Of a stretch of 64,000 nt of DNA, positions 43,173 to 51,461 are shown piece by piece. The notes under the pieces are model-generated. The model did not search any database. It had not been told where the DNA came from and was given only the letters and a program-made list of their open reading frames with translations. Each line of letters begins with the position of its first letter. Within the stretch, counting starts at the first letter, position 1. This DNA is from a bacterium (GTDB lineage: Bacteria > Desulfobacterota > DSWW01), in the NCBI GenBank assembly GCA_028277985.1, contig JANQFG010000116.1, forward strand, positions 1-64,000, in the 5' to 3' direction. The position numbers and the translations under genes were made by a program.

Positions 43173-44762
43173 TCAGGAAGTCCCCGGTGTGCTTTCCGGC
43201 GTCAAGATGTCGGGGAACTCCGCCTCGGCTAGTTTCTTGATTCTCGGTATGCTGGCCAGAACCGGGAGCGCAAGCGCGCTCTCGGCTTCCTCGATCGTGC
43301 GTATTCGGATGTTGATGTATTCCAGGAAAAAGGCGAGCGCAACGGCAATGACAAGACTGACGAGTGCAGCGACCGCGAGGTAGATGATCTTGATGGGCCC
43401 GGAGGGATACAGGGAGGGGGTCGCCGGCGAAATCAGGCGAGCTTCCTCCGGATTCTTGCTGGTCAGGACCCGAACATCGTTCACTTCTGCGACGAACTCG
43501 GTATTCAGCTTCTTCAGGATGTCCAGCCTGCTTTCCATCCTGTCGAGTTCTTTCGTCTTGTTCCGAATGGCCTCGACCTCCTGACGGTACTTCTCAACCG
43601 TCAAACGGTAGCCCTCTCGTTTTGCCTCGAGGGCGGGGAGTTTCGTCTCGATTTCCGCAAGCCTCAACTTCATTCCGACATACACCGGGTCCGGAGCGGA
43701 AGTTTCGTCCGAGACGGTGCGAGCCTCCTCCGCATCCAGTCTTCTTTGCGTTTCGTCGATCTTCGCCTGGAGTGCCAGCACTTCCGGATGGGTGGGGGTG
43801 AAACGGCTCTTGAGTCCGGCCATGTCGATTTCGAGGCCCGCCAGGATCTCCCGGAGGTCTATCGCGACAGGGTTTTCGCTGACGATCGTCGCTGCGGTGG
43901 AAATCTTCTTCCGGCGGTCCAGCTGATGCCGGATCTCTTCCCGCTCCCTGATGAGCTCCTTTATGTCGGCCTGTGCTTCCCGGAGCTTTGCTTCAAACAG
44001 GCTCATGCTGGAGAGCTTTTCGGGGATCTCGATCTCGATATCTACGAGCGCCGATTCCTTCTTGAACCGCTCCAGCGCATCCATCATGGTGTTCAGCTCT
44101 TCGGTGTTGGACGCGAGCTGTCCCTCCAGGATGGCCAGATCTTCCTCTCTGTCTCTGGAGTACAACGCCTTCCAGTGGTTCACGAAGACGTTTGCCGCGG
44201 TGTTCGCAAGCAAGGCGGCGAACTCCGGATCGTCGGATCTCACGTCGATTTGCACGAGGTGTGAGTCCCGGATCTCCGTAGCCGTTATGCTGCCCTTGAC
44301 CTGTTCCACGAGTGCATCGTAGGGGTCACCTGTCTCGATCCGGCCATACTTCATGAAGGTCCATGTGTAATAGATCAGGACCTTCACCTTCTTCTTCAGA
44401 TACTTGTATGCCCGCTTGATGAGGTTCGGCTCCACCGGCTCGGAGATCTGGTCCAACTTCAATTCATCCACGATCTGTTTCGCCGTTGCTCTGCTCTGTA
44501 TGATCTCGGCATAGCTCCGCGTGGTGACCTTCGCGTTCGTACCGACCAATGGAAACCCGAGCACCTCCTTTTCTCTCATGCCTGCGGGAGGGTCCGTGAC
44601 CCGACGGGTGTCTATGGGACGGATGAGGACGAGAGCCGACGCATTGTAGGTGTCGGTCAAAACGTATGTCGAGGCCAATGATGCGAGGCTTGCACAAAGA
44701 ACCAGGGAGACGATCATCACCTTGTATCTCAGGATGATCTCCCAGTATCTTCGGAGTTCCAA
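43173..44762 (-). CDS. Wzz-type chain-length determinant / polysaccharide co-polymerase
   Basis: This 529-residue protein has a membrane segment at about 13-33, a long coiled-coil periplasmic region and a second membrane segment at about 462-485. The N-terminus reads ELRRYWEIILRYK and ASALVLIRPIDT, typical of the Wzz domain. Coiled-coil stretches include EKLSSMSLFEAKLREAQADI and LEAKREGYRLTVEKYRQEVE. The proline-rich motif before the second membrane helix is present (SPATPSLYPSGPIK). No kinase domain is attached; the separate BY-kinase follows. It starts at a TTG with GAGGGG eight bases upstream. The gene is 21 bases downstream of the first Wza-like gene. Confidence 0.88.
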   Translation of the reverse strand: MELRRYWEIILRYKVMIVSLVLCASLASLASTYVLTDTYNASALVLIRPIDTRRVTDPPAGMREKEVLGFPLVGTNAKVTTRSYAEIIQSRATAKQIVDELKLDQISEPVEPNLIKRAYKYLKKKVKVLIYYTWTFMKYGRIETGDPYDALVEQVKGSITATEIRDSHLVQIDVRSDDPEFAALLANTAANVFVNHWKALYSRDREEDLAILEGQLASNTEELNTMMDALERFKKESALVDIEIEIPEKLSSMSLFEAKLREAQADIKELIREREEIRHQLDRRKKISTAATIVSENPVAIDLREILAGLEIDMAGLKSRFTPTHPEVLALQAKIDETQRRLDAEEARTVSDETSAPDPVYVGMKLRLAEIETKLPALEAKREGYRLTVEKYRQEVEAIRNKTKELDRMESRLDILKKLNTEFVAEVNDVRVLTSKNPEEARLISPATPSLYPSGPIKIIYLAVAALVSLVIAVALAFFLEYINIRIRTIEEAESALALPVLASIPRIKKLAEAEFPDILTPESTPGTS

Positions 44763-44783
44763 GTGGTTTCCCCTCTCTGTTCT

Positions 44784-45608
44784 CTACTGATTGAAGATTT
44801 CCATCCAGGGCGTGAGATTGTAAGTCCACACGAAACCGGCCGAGAGATTCTTCGGTACGATCTTGTTGATGTACTGATCCACGAACTTGTCCGCCTTCGC
44901 AATAAAGGTCTTGGATACGAAGATTGCATCATAGGGCTTGAGGGGCACGTCTCCTCCTCCCATATCGAGAATCTCCTGCACGTTCACCAGGTGGACTTGC
45001 GGCATGCCGCTGCCGCTGTCTCTCAGGAGGACGACACTCTTGAGCTTTGCCGTGTCCCGGAAACCTCCCGCCTTGTAGATTGCCTGAAGAAGGGTGAGAC
45101 GGCCTTCGATGCGGACCTCCTGCGGGCGGGCGACCTCGCCGCCCACGTAGACCCGATTCCCAATGAATTTGCGCATGATGATCGTGACTTCCGGATTGCT
45201 GATCCGGTTGCTGTAGATCTCCGTGATCACACGGTCGAGCTCGGTCGGCGTGAGGCCGGCCGCCTGAACCTCCTCGGCCAGAAGGAGAGAGATCCTTCCA
45301 TCCGGCCTGACGACCAGGGTTTCGTGCAGATCCGGGTTGTTGTAGATCTTGACGTCGAACACGTCCCCGATCTCGATACGGTAGCTGTTCTTGGGGGAGC
45401 CGTCGGTCTGTCCATCGCCCGTGGCTGTTCGATCGAGGGGCTCAGGATTGTGAATCTTATCAGGAGCGTTCCGGGGAGGATCGATGGTATCCGCTTTCGG
45501 TGCTTGCGTCCTGCTGCAGCCGTGCGCCAGAAGTGCGATACAGAAAAGGAGGTACAAGGCCGGTACGCTGACCCTGCTTCCTGCCCCACGCGCAGGTTTT
45601 TCTCTCAT
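44784..45608 (-). CDS. Wza-like polysaccharide export lipoprotein
   Basis: This 274-residue protein has a signal ending LLAHGC (lipobox-like). Its Poly_export domain has YRIEIGDVFDVKIYNNPDL, VVRPDGRISLLL and EVQAAGLTPTELD, followed by an SLBB-type part (VYVGGEVARPQEVRIEGR, LQAIYKAGGFRD). Such proteins form the outer-membrane channel of Wzy-dependent export and contact the Wzz-type partner. It is much shorter than E. coli Wza but usual for this family. The ATG at 45608 has GAAGGA nine bases upstream. It is closely similar to the next protein upstream at 45676 and so is one of a tandem pair. Confidence 0.88.
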   Translation of the reverse strand: MREKPARGAGSRVSVPALYLLFCIALLAHGCSRTQAPKADTIDPPRNAPDKIHNPEPLDRTATGDGQTDGSPKNSYRIEIGDVFDVKIYNNPDLHETLVVRPDGRISLLLAEEVQAAGLTPTELDRVITEIYSNRISNPEVTIIMRKFIGNRVYVGGEVARPQEVRIEGRLTLLQAIYKAGGFRDTAKLKSVVLLRDSGSGMPQVHLVNVQEILDMGGGDVPLKPYDAIFVSKTFIAKADKFVDQYINKIVPKNLSAGFVWTYNLTPWMEIFNQ

Positions 45609-45675
45609 GGCGAACGATTCCTTCTCAAAAAGATCGTAGGGCACCGGTGCAGATTCGTTCCGGCCCTTGAGGGCC

Positions 45676-46479
45676 TCACGGGAGAATAGCACCGATTTGC
45701 GTGTTGGCAATGGGTCTCAAATTAATGTGATAGTAGAGTCCCGCATAGAAATTATCCGGAATGATGCGATTGATGTATTTGTCCACGAATTGGTTCAGTT
45801 TTGCAACCCTCGTCGGGGGCACCGCGATGATGTCATACGGCTGAAGCACGATGTCTCCCTCGCCCGTCTCGATCATCCGTTTGAGATTCAGCTCGAAGGG
45901 CTTGCGCTGGTCCTTGTTGAAGCTGCGGATCAGGATCACGGAATCAAGCTTCGCCTCCTCGGTGTGCCCACCCGCATGGACAATGGCCTGCAGGGCCGTC
46001 AACCCGCCCTGCAACCTGATCTCTCCGGGCCTGTGGACCTTTCCCCCCACGAAGACCTTGTGGGTCTGAAAGGAACGCATGACGACCGTCAGCTCGGGAT
46101 CGACCAGTTTCCGGCGGTAGCCCTCTGTCACGATCGAATCCAGTTCTGCAGGGGTCAGGCCTGCCGCCCGGACCTCTCCCATCCATTCCAGGTAGATGCA
46201 ACCGTCGGGGCGCACTTGCTGCTGCTGATCCATCGAGGGACAACCGAAGACCTTCAGGTCGAGTTCGTCCCCGATCTGAATCACGTACCTCTCGACAGGA
46301 TACCACCCGAGACATGAGACAGGCTGAGGTGCAGGGGGGGGACGCGTCTGCCCCCGTTTCGCGCAACCTACGGACCCCAGAAAAGTGATAAGAAAGAGGA
46401 AGGTTGCTGCAATCATAACGACCCGGCGGTAAGGGCCGAAACGGGTTGCAGGGAGGATCCGTCTTCTTTGGGGCTTCAT
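45676..46479 (-). CDS. Wza-like polysaccharide export lipoprotein (tandem paralogue)
   Basis: This protein is about 267 residues long. The signal region ends FLITFLGSVGC, a good lipobox. The export domain has YVIQIGDELDLKVFGCPSM, VRPDGCIYLEWMGEV and AAGLTPAELDSIVTEGYRRK, and the SLBB part has VFVGGKVHRPGEIRLQGGLT. The C-terminal NQFVDKYINRIIPDNFYAG corresponds to DQYINKIVPKNLSAG in the neighbour at 44784. The two probably arose by tandem duplication and may form a mixed channel or serve two glycans. Several ATGs are possible; I use 46479. It appears to head the export sub-operon (46479 to 34441). Confidence 0.85.
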   Translation of the reverse strand: MKPQRRRILPATRFGPYRRVVMIAATFLFLITFLGSVGCAKRGQTRPPPAPQPVSCLGWYPVERYVIQIGDELDLKVFGCPSMDQQQQVRPDGCIYLEWMGEVRAAGLTPAELDSIVTEGYRRKLVDPELTVVMRSFQTHKVFVGGKVHRPGEIRLQGGLTALQAIVHAGGHTEEAKLDSVILIRSFNKDQRKPFELNLKRMIETGEGDIVLQPYDIIAVPPTRVAKLNQFVDKYINRIIPDNFYAGLYYHINLRPIANTQIGAILP

Positions 46480-46532
46480 ACGGGCCGATCCAGAACGATT
46501 GTGTAATGAGATCAAGGACATAATCCTGGGAA

Positions 46533-46561
46533 AGCATAGCAAATGCTTTTCGAGGTTGCAA
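46533..46561 (-). promoter_or_regulatory. possible sigma-70-type promoter before the export genes
   Basis: On the minus strand TTGCAA (46561-46556) is followed after exactly 17 bases by TATGCT (46538-46533), each four of six matches to consensus. It lies 54 bases before the chosen start of the Wza-like gene. It may give the export genes their own transcript inside the longer minus-strand block. The match is modest. Confidence 0.3.
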
Positions 46562-46594
46562 TGAATGGAGCGGGCTGCGAGCTTCGCGCAGGGC

Positions 46595-47737
46595 TTACGC
46601 CCACTGTCCTGAAAGCACTTCCTCGTAGGCGGAGAGCGTCTTCCCTGCCGTGGCTTCCCAGGAATACGACCTTGCCCGGGCCAGTCCCTCCTGCCGGAGC
46701 GTCTCCCTCCGGCGATCGTCTTCAAGAAGAGCCTGTATGGTCGCCGCAATCGACCGGGCATCCCGGGGATCGAAGAACGCGGCCCCTTTGCCCAGCACCT
46801 CCTCGAAGGGACTCACCCGGGAGGCAGCGACCGGCAGGCCACACGCCATTGCCTCCAACGGAGGGAACCCGAATCCTTCGTAGAGGGAGGGAAACACGAA
46901 GAGATCGGCCGCATTGTAGAAATCCACAAGTTCGTCTGCTGGTACGAATCCCGTATGGACCACGTGGCTCACCACGCCGTGCTTGTCGCACAACGACTCC
47001 ACGTCGTAATCCCTGTACTTGACCGGTCCCACGAGGACCAGACCGTGTTCGAAGTCGCACTCTGCCTTAAGTCTGGCAAAGGCCTCCAGGAGCAGAGAAA
47101 CGTTCTTGCGCGGTTGAATCGTTCCCACGAAGAGGATGAATCGTTCAAAGGGGATCCGGTACTTCTTCCTCACCTTGTCCAGTGACCCGCGCTTGTCTCT
47201 GATAGAGAAACAGGGATCCACCGCGAGGGGAATGACACGAATCCGATCGAGGGGGACATCCAGCTGCAGGTGGATCTCCTTTTTCGAGAATACGGAATCC
47301 GTGAGGATGAGCGCTGCCTTGCCGGCAGAGAAGCGGATGAGTCGGCGGAAGATCGTCGCCTCTGTCCGTGAGAAGAATTCGGGATATCGCATGAAGGCTA
47401 CATCGTGGATCGTGAGAATGACGGGACAGGAACCCCAGGGAGGGCCGAAATACTGCGTATGGAAGAGGTCGCAGCCGTGCCGCTTCACCCAGTAGGGCAG
47501 TGAAAACGGAACCTTCACCCAGAGCCGGGACGAGCCCACATCCTGAATGCGGCAACCCTTCTGAAAGGGCTGTGCCAGAGCTTCGGCCACCTCGGCGGCG
47601 CCTTTGTCCGCGAACAGGACGTACTCGTTCTCCAAATCCACCTGGGAGAGACCGCGTACAAGGTTACGAAGGTATCTCTCGTCCCCGAATCGGGTCCCCT
47701 TTGCCAGCGTGTCGCCGTCAATGCCGATGATAGCCAT
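46595..47737 (-). CDS. GT4 glycosyltransferase
   Basis: This 380-residue GT-B enzyme has IIGIDGDTLAKGTRFGDERY at the N-terminus, LFHTQYFGPPW, and ALILTDSVFSKKEI with IRVIPLAVDPCF. The donor-domain motifs are LFVGTIQPRKNVSLLLEAF and FPSLYEGFGFPPLEAMACGL. It resembles the GT4 at 24820-25959 and the mannosyltransferase-like branch of the family. The gene is 39 bases downstream of another GT4 gene and 116 bases upstream of the Wza-like gene. It therefore connects the glycan-synthesis and export parts of the locus. Confidence 0.88.
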   Translation of the reverse strand: MAIIGIDGDTLAKGTRFGDERYLRNLVRGLSQVDLENEYVLFADKGAAEVAEALAQPFQKGCRIQDVGSSRLWVKVPFSLPYWVKRHGCDLFHTQYFGPPWGSCPVILTIHDVAFMRYPEFFSRTEATIFRRLIRFSAGKAALILTDSVFSKKEIHLQLDVPLDRIRVIPLAVDPCFSIRDKRGSLDKVRKKYRIPFERFILFVGTIQPRKNVSLLLEAFARLKAECDFEHGLVLVGPVKYRDYDVESLCDKHGVVSHVVHTGFVPADELVDFYNAADLFVFPSLYEGFGFPPLEAMACGLPVAASRVSPFEEVLGKGAAFFDPRDARSIAATIQALLEDDRRRETLRQEGLARARSYSWEATAGKTLSAYEEVLSGQWA

Positions 47738-47776
47738 GTTTCCTTCCGGTGCCTTTGAGACGAGACCCCTTTCGGT

Positions 47777-48922
47777 TCACCTAAGAGAGCCAGATGGGGC
47801 CCCAAGCTCCGAATAGATGCGGCTCACATCCCGGGAAAACCTTTCCAGGGAGAACCGGTCCTGAACCCTGCGGAGAGCCCTTTCCGCCATCAGTGAGGAC
47901 TCCTCGGACTGAAGCGCACGGACGACGGCGTCCGCCAATGCGACCCTGTCTCCAGGGCTCACGAGCAAACCTTCCTCGTCATGCCTCATAACTTCCCCGA
48001 CGCCTCCGACGTCTGTCGCCACCGCAGGGATTCCTGCTGCCATCGCCTCCAGAAGGGCCAGGGGCTGGTTCTCGCGTAGGGAAGACAGAACAAAGACATC
48101 CAAACACTTGAGAAAGACCGGGACCTCGTCATGCGGGCAAGAGGAAATCCACTGGATTGCGCTTCCGATGCCGAGCCTTCGCGCGAGTTCGCGAAGTGCC
48201 CCTTCCTCCCTCCCGGACCCCAGAATCACCAGGCGGATGCCGGGCATTCTCTTCTGCACCTCGACAAAGGCCTTCAAGAGGTCGCGGTGCCCCTTCTCCC
48301 TCGTCAACCGACCGATCGTGCCCACCACCAAACCCTTCTCCGGGATGCTCCAATTCTGCCTCGCATCCTGACGGCTCGTGTCCACCCGAGAGAAGCGATC
48401 CACGTCGACTGCATTCGGGACGTGGACGATCCTGTCCGGAGGGACCCCGATGCGGCCCAAGTCTTCGATCATGAACCTCGAACTTGCAAGAACTCGGTCG
48501 AAGCGGCGAAGGAGGCGTTCCTCCAAACGTTCATAGACCACGGCGCGCAGAGAGTTCCTCGTCCATCCGTGGACGGTTGCCACCGCCGGGATACCGGCGG
48601 CTCTTGCCGCAAGAAGACCGACAAGATCGGATTTGTACTCGTGGGTGTGAATGAGGCCGATCTTCTCGCTCCGGATGAGCCTCTTGAGTTGCCGAAGGTA
48701 GTCCAACCGAAACCAGGCTCTCGCATCGATGAAGCAATGAGGCAAATGCCTCTGCTCTACTTCCCTGCAGAGAGGCACCCTGTCCCGGCTGTCTTTTGCC
48801 AGAACGGCAAGAAAGAGATCGAGCTCTTCTCCCTCCAAGGACTTGAAAGCATTCAGGGTGTAGAGATCCGGACCTCCATAGAATGTGGAGCCCCTGACCA
48901 AATGCAAAACCCGCGTTCTCAT
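47777..48922 (-). CDS. GT4 glycosyltransferase
   Basis: This is a 381-residue GT-B enzyme of a different GT4 branch from its neighbour. It has VLHLVRGSTFYGGPDLYTL at the N-terminus (glycine-rich loop), LIHTHEYKSDLVGL and VATVHGWTR. The donor domain has VHVPNAVDVDRF, VVGTIGRLTREKGHRDLLKA and SLRENQPLALLEAMAAGIPAV. The E-x7-E motif is read here as ENQPLALLE. It follows the GT2 gene by 21 bases and precedes the next GT4 gene by 39 bases. It probably adds a hexose to the repeat unit. Confidence 0.88.
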   Translation of the reverse strand: MRTRVLHLVRGSTFYGGPDLYTLNAFKSLEGEELDLFLAVLAKDSRDRVPLCREVEQRHLPHCFIDARAWFRLDYLRQLKRLIRSEKIGLIHTHEYKSDLVGLLAARAAGIPAVATVHGWTRNSLRAVVYERLEERLLRRFDRVLASSRFMIEDLGRIGVPPDRIVHVPNAVDVDRFSRVDTSRQDARQNWSIPEKGLVVGTIGRLTREKGHRDLLKAFVEVQKRMPGIRLVILGSGREEGALRELARRLGIGSAIQWISSCPHDEVPVFLKCLDVFVLSSLRENQPLALLEAMAAGIPAVATDVGGVGEVMRHDEEGLLVSPGDRVALADAVVRALQSEESSLMAERALRRVQDRFSLERFSRDVSRIYSELGAPSGSLR

Positions 48923-48943
48923 TCCTCCCTCGCAACGGATGCG

Positions 48944-49918
48944 TCAAGCCAGTTCGGGTTCTTTCAAAGTGATCCCCCAGCACAGGGTATGCCAGGACTC
49001 TTGCAAGGAGAATCGAGGTCTTATGCTCCTGGGTCCCCTGAAGAGGATCGACAGGGGTGCATAGAGGAGTAGTCGAGCGGCCATGGCGAAGACCACCATC
49101 AACCGTAGTAAGGTTGCCGACCCCACACCGTGATACATCCTGAAGAACTTGTACCTTGCGTCGTAGGACAGGGCTCGGATCCGGGGGAGAACGTGGCGGG
49201 TGCTCTGCTGTCCCTGATGGATGATTTCCGCATCCGGGTAGAAGTAGATCTTCCACCCCTTCTGCCGCATCCGATAGCAGTAGTCCAGGTCCTCCAGGAA
49301 CATGAAGGCCTCTTCGCTGAGGGGCCCGACCGCCTCCATGGCTTCTCTGCGGATCATCATACCGGCTCCCGAAGCGAGCTCGATTTCACAAGGAGCCTGG
49401 GGGCGCCAGGAGGTCCTCCTCCACTGTCCGATGACCGGGTGATTCGGAAACAGCCTGTACAGGCCGGTCAGCTCGAAGAACTCCGTGGCTAGGGTAGGGA
49501 ACGTTCTTCGGCACTCGGGCTGAACCGTGCCGATCGGGTTCCGAATCGTGGGGCTGGTCACTCCCACATCCGCGAATCCGTCCATGAAACGAACCAGGTC
49601 CTCCACCGCCTTCGGACCGACGAGGGTATCCGGGTTCAGCAGGAGGAGGTAGCGCCCCCCGGCCTCCTCGATCCCCCTGTTTGCCGCCCTGGGGAATCCC
49701 AGGTTTTCCGCGTTCACGAGAAGACGGACCTGCGGAAAAGCGTCCTTGATCATTTCCACCGTCCCGTCGCCGGACGCATTGTCAACCACCAGGACCTCGA
49801 ATCCTACCCCCTGGATCGTCTCAAAGATGGATTCGAGGCAGGCCGCGATCTGTTCCTTGGTTCGCCAGGTCACGATGCAGATGGATACGTCAGGGGATCT
49901 CTGTTCGTTTGTCGTCAT
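48944..49918 (-). CDS. GT2 glycosyltransferase, WbbL-like
   Basis: This 324-residue enzyme is the third COG1216-type member here. It has VSICIVTWRTKEQI, VLVVDNASGDGTVEM, LLLNPDTLVGP as the metal site, and AFMFLEDLDYCYRMRQKGWK with the acidic pair. The C-terminal half has a membrane-prone segment (LLRLMVVFAMAARLLLYAPL). The gene lies 28 bases after the radical-SAM gene that opens this minus-strand block. It is followed by two GT4 genes, so it probably takes part in building the same repeat unit. Confidence 0.88.
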   Translation of the reverse strand: MTTNEQRSPDVSICIVTWRTKEQIAACLESIFETIQGVGFEVLVVDNASGDGTVEMIKDAFPQVRLLVNAENLGFPRAANRGIEEAGGRYLLLLNPDTLVGPKAVEDLVRFMDGFADVGVTSPTIRNPIGTVQPECRRTFPTLATEFFELTGLYRLFPNHPVIGQWRRTSWRPQAPCEIELASGAGMMIRREAMEAVGPLSEEAFMFLEDLDYCYRMRQKGWKIYFYPDAEIIHQGQQSTRHVLPRIRALSYDARYKFFRMYHGVGSATLLRLMVVFAMAARLLLYAPLSILFRGPRSIRPRFSLQESWHTLCWGITLKEPELA

Positions 49919-49946
49919 AGCGAAAAGGCCGAGAATAAAAGGGGTC

Positions 49947-51323
49947 TCAAGAAAAGAAACGGATTGTAAGATGGTTTTTCAGAATACGCAATCTCCGGTA
50001 AGCGGACGCAGGCAGACCCCCCGGGTTCTTCAGGAACCTCCTTGTCAGGGACTGAACCCTCTTTCGGAAGGCCTCCATCTTCAGCCGGTCATACCATTGG
50101 AAGAGAGTCTCCCTGGGGATGTGGTTGCTGATGGCGACCTTTTCCTTTCGGTTCCGGTCCAGATCCATGAACAGGGTTTCCCAATCCATGTCGTCACAGA
50201 CCTGGCCCGCCTCCTTCGCCTTGTCCCACACGTCCGTGCCCGGCAAAGGGGTGAGGACGAAGATCCCAACCCGGGCAAGGGGCGCTGCCTTGATGAAGCG
50301 GAGCGTCTCTTCGAGGTCTTCGATCCTCTCCTCGGGAGAGCCGATGATGAAGCTTCCGATGGCCTGGATCCCTGCCTTGTCCAGGAGGCTGATCGCACGT
50401 TCGTTCTGTGTGACCGAGGCCTGTGCACCCTTCAGATCCTTCAAGATCTTGTCGGACCCGGATTCCAGCCCCATGGATACATGGGTTACGTTCATCTGTT
50501 GGAGAAGACTCACCACCTCTTCGTCCACGAGCTCCGCCCGGCAGGCCACGGAGAAGGCGACCCGCGTGTGCATGTCCGCCCTGCGGATCTCCGACACGAT
50601 ACTCTGAAGCCTCTTCCTGTCCGCCACGAACAGGTCGTCCCAGAAGCTCAAGTAGTCGGGCCGGTAGCGTGTCACTACAGACCGTATCTCCTCGATCACA
50701 TAGGCAGGAGAGAAGGCTCGAAAATGCTTCCAGAATTGGGAGGAAGAACAGAATCGGCATTCAAAGGGGCAGCCCCGGGAAGACATGAGGTGGATATTCC
50801 CGGTCCTCTCGTACAGAAGGTCTCTTGCAGGGAATGGTAGCTTGTCGAGGGGTTGAATCGATTCGCGGAGTGCCGTCTTCCGGAGCCCCCCCTCTGGGTC
50901 GCGAAAGACGATGCCTCGGATCCGTTCGAGATCCTCTACCCTAAATCCGTTTCCTGAAGCCTTCTGGACGAGATCGAGCAGGGTTTCCTCGCCCTCGCCG
51001 ATCACACCCACGTCCATGTCCGCAGTCAGATTGTGGGGAAGGAGTGTGATATGCACCCCGCCAGCGACCACGAAGGAGCCGGCCGCCTTGCACATCCCTG
51101 CATACCGCTTGGCCAGCCCGAAATTCTGTGTAACAGAAGAGATGCCCACCATGTCGGGCCTGAAATCGTTCAGCATTCTTTCCGAGCAGGTGTTCGCAAT
51201 CTTTATTTCCAGGGGGTCCACGTTGGCGCGAAGGTAGGATGCGAGGTATGCGAGCCCGATGGGTTGAAGGGAGGTCTCCACCTGTCGTTTCGTATGGATC
51301 GCATTCACGAGCAACAGACGCAT
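49947..51323 (-). CDS. B12-binding radical SAM protein, first gene of the large minus-strand block
   Basis: This 458-residue protein begins MRLLLVNAIHTKRQ. It has SLQPIGLAYLASYLRANV, VVAGGVHITLLPHN at about residue 85, VIGEGEETLLDL at about 107 and the iron-sulfur motif C185-x3-C189-x2-C192 (SSRGCPFECRFC). FSVACRAELVDEEVV, MGLESGSDKILKDL and IIGSPEERIEDL mark the barrel. The frame runs open far upstream into the divergent hydratase-like gene, but only from 51323 does it match the family. No Shine-Dalgarno sequence precedes this ATG; a promoter-like TACAAT lies seven bases upstream. Confidence 0.9.
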   Translation of the reverse strand: MRLLLVNAIHTKRQVETSLQPIGLAYLASYLRANVDPLEIKIANTCSERMLNDFRPDMVGISSVTQNFGLAKRYAGMCKAAGSFVVAGGVHITLLPHNLTADMDVGVIGEGEETLLDLVQKASGNGFRVEDLERIRGIVFRDPEGGLRKTALRESIQPLDKLPFPARDLLYERTGNIHLMSSRGCPFECRFCSSSQFWKHFRAFSPAYVIEEIRSVVTRYRPDYLSFWDDLFVADRKRLQSIVSEIRRADMHTRVAFSVACRAELVDEEVVSLLQQMNVTHVSMGLESGSDKILKDLKGAQASVTQNERAISLLDKAGIQAIGSFIIGSPEERIEDLEETLRFIKAAPLARVGIFVLTPLPGTDVWDKAKEAGQVCDDMDWETLFMDLDRNRKEKVAISNHIPRETLFQWYDRLKMEAFRKRVQSLTRRFLKNPGGLPASAYRRLRILKNHLTIRFFS

Positions 51324-51329
51324 GGTGCC

Positions 51330-51358
51330 ATTGTAGATAGAGGGTTTCAGGAAAACAA
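51330..51358 (-). promoter_or_regulatory. possible promoter giving a leaderless or very short leader mRNA
   Basis: On the minus strand TTGTTT (51358-51353), a 17-base spacer and TACAAT (51335-51330; five of six matches) lie right before the radical-SAM gene. The expected transcription start would fall on or next to the ATG at 51323. The lack of a ribosome binding site there fits a leaderless transcript. Confidence 0.35.
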
Positions 51359-51461
51359 GACGAGGCTTCCGGGGCGTTTCGGGTATTTGTGGAAGGTTCC
51401 CTTTGTCGATATCATACCGGCTTGGAGGCTCACGCCTACAGGAACAGAGGAGGAATGTGCC

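Noticed and set aside
34441-51323. Exosortase/PEP-CTERM type exopolysaccharide locus
   Set aside because: The Wza, Wzz, kinase and VanZ genes recall such loci, but no exosortase, PEP-CTERM protein or PrsK/PrsR-type regulator is visible.
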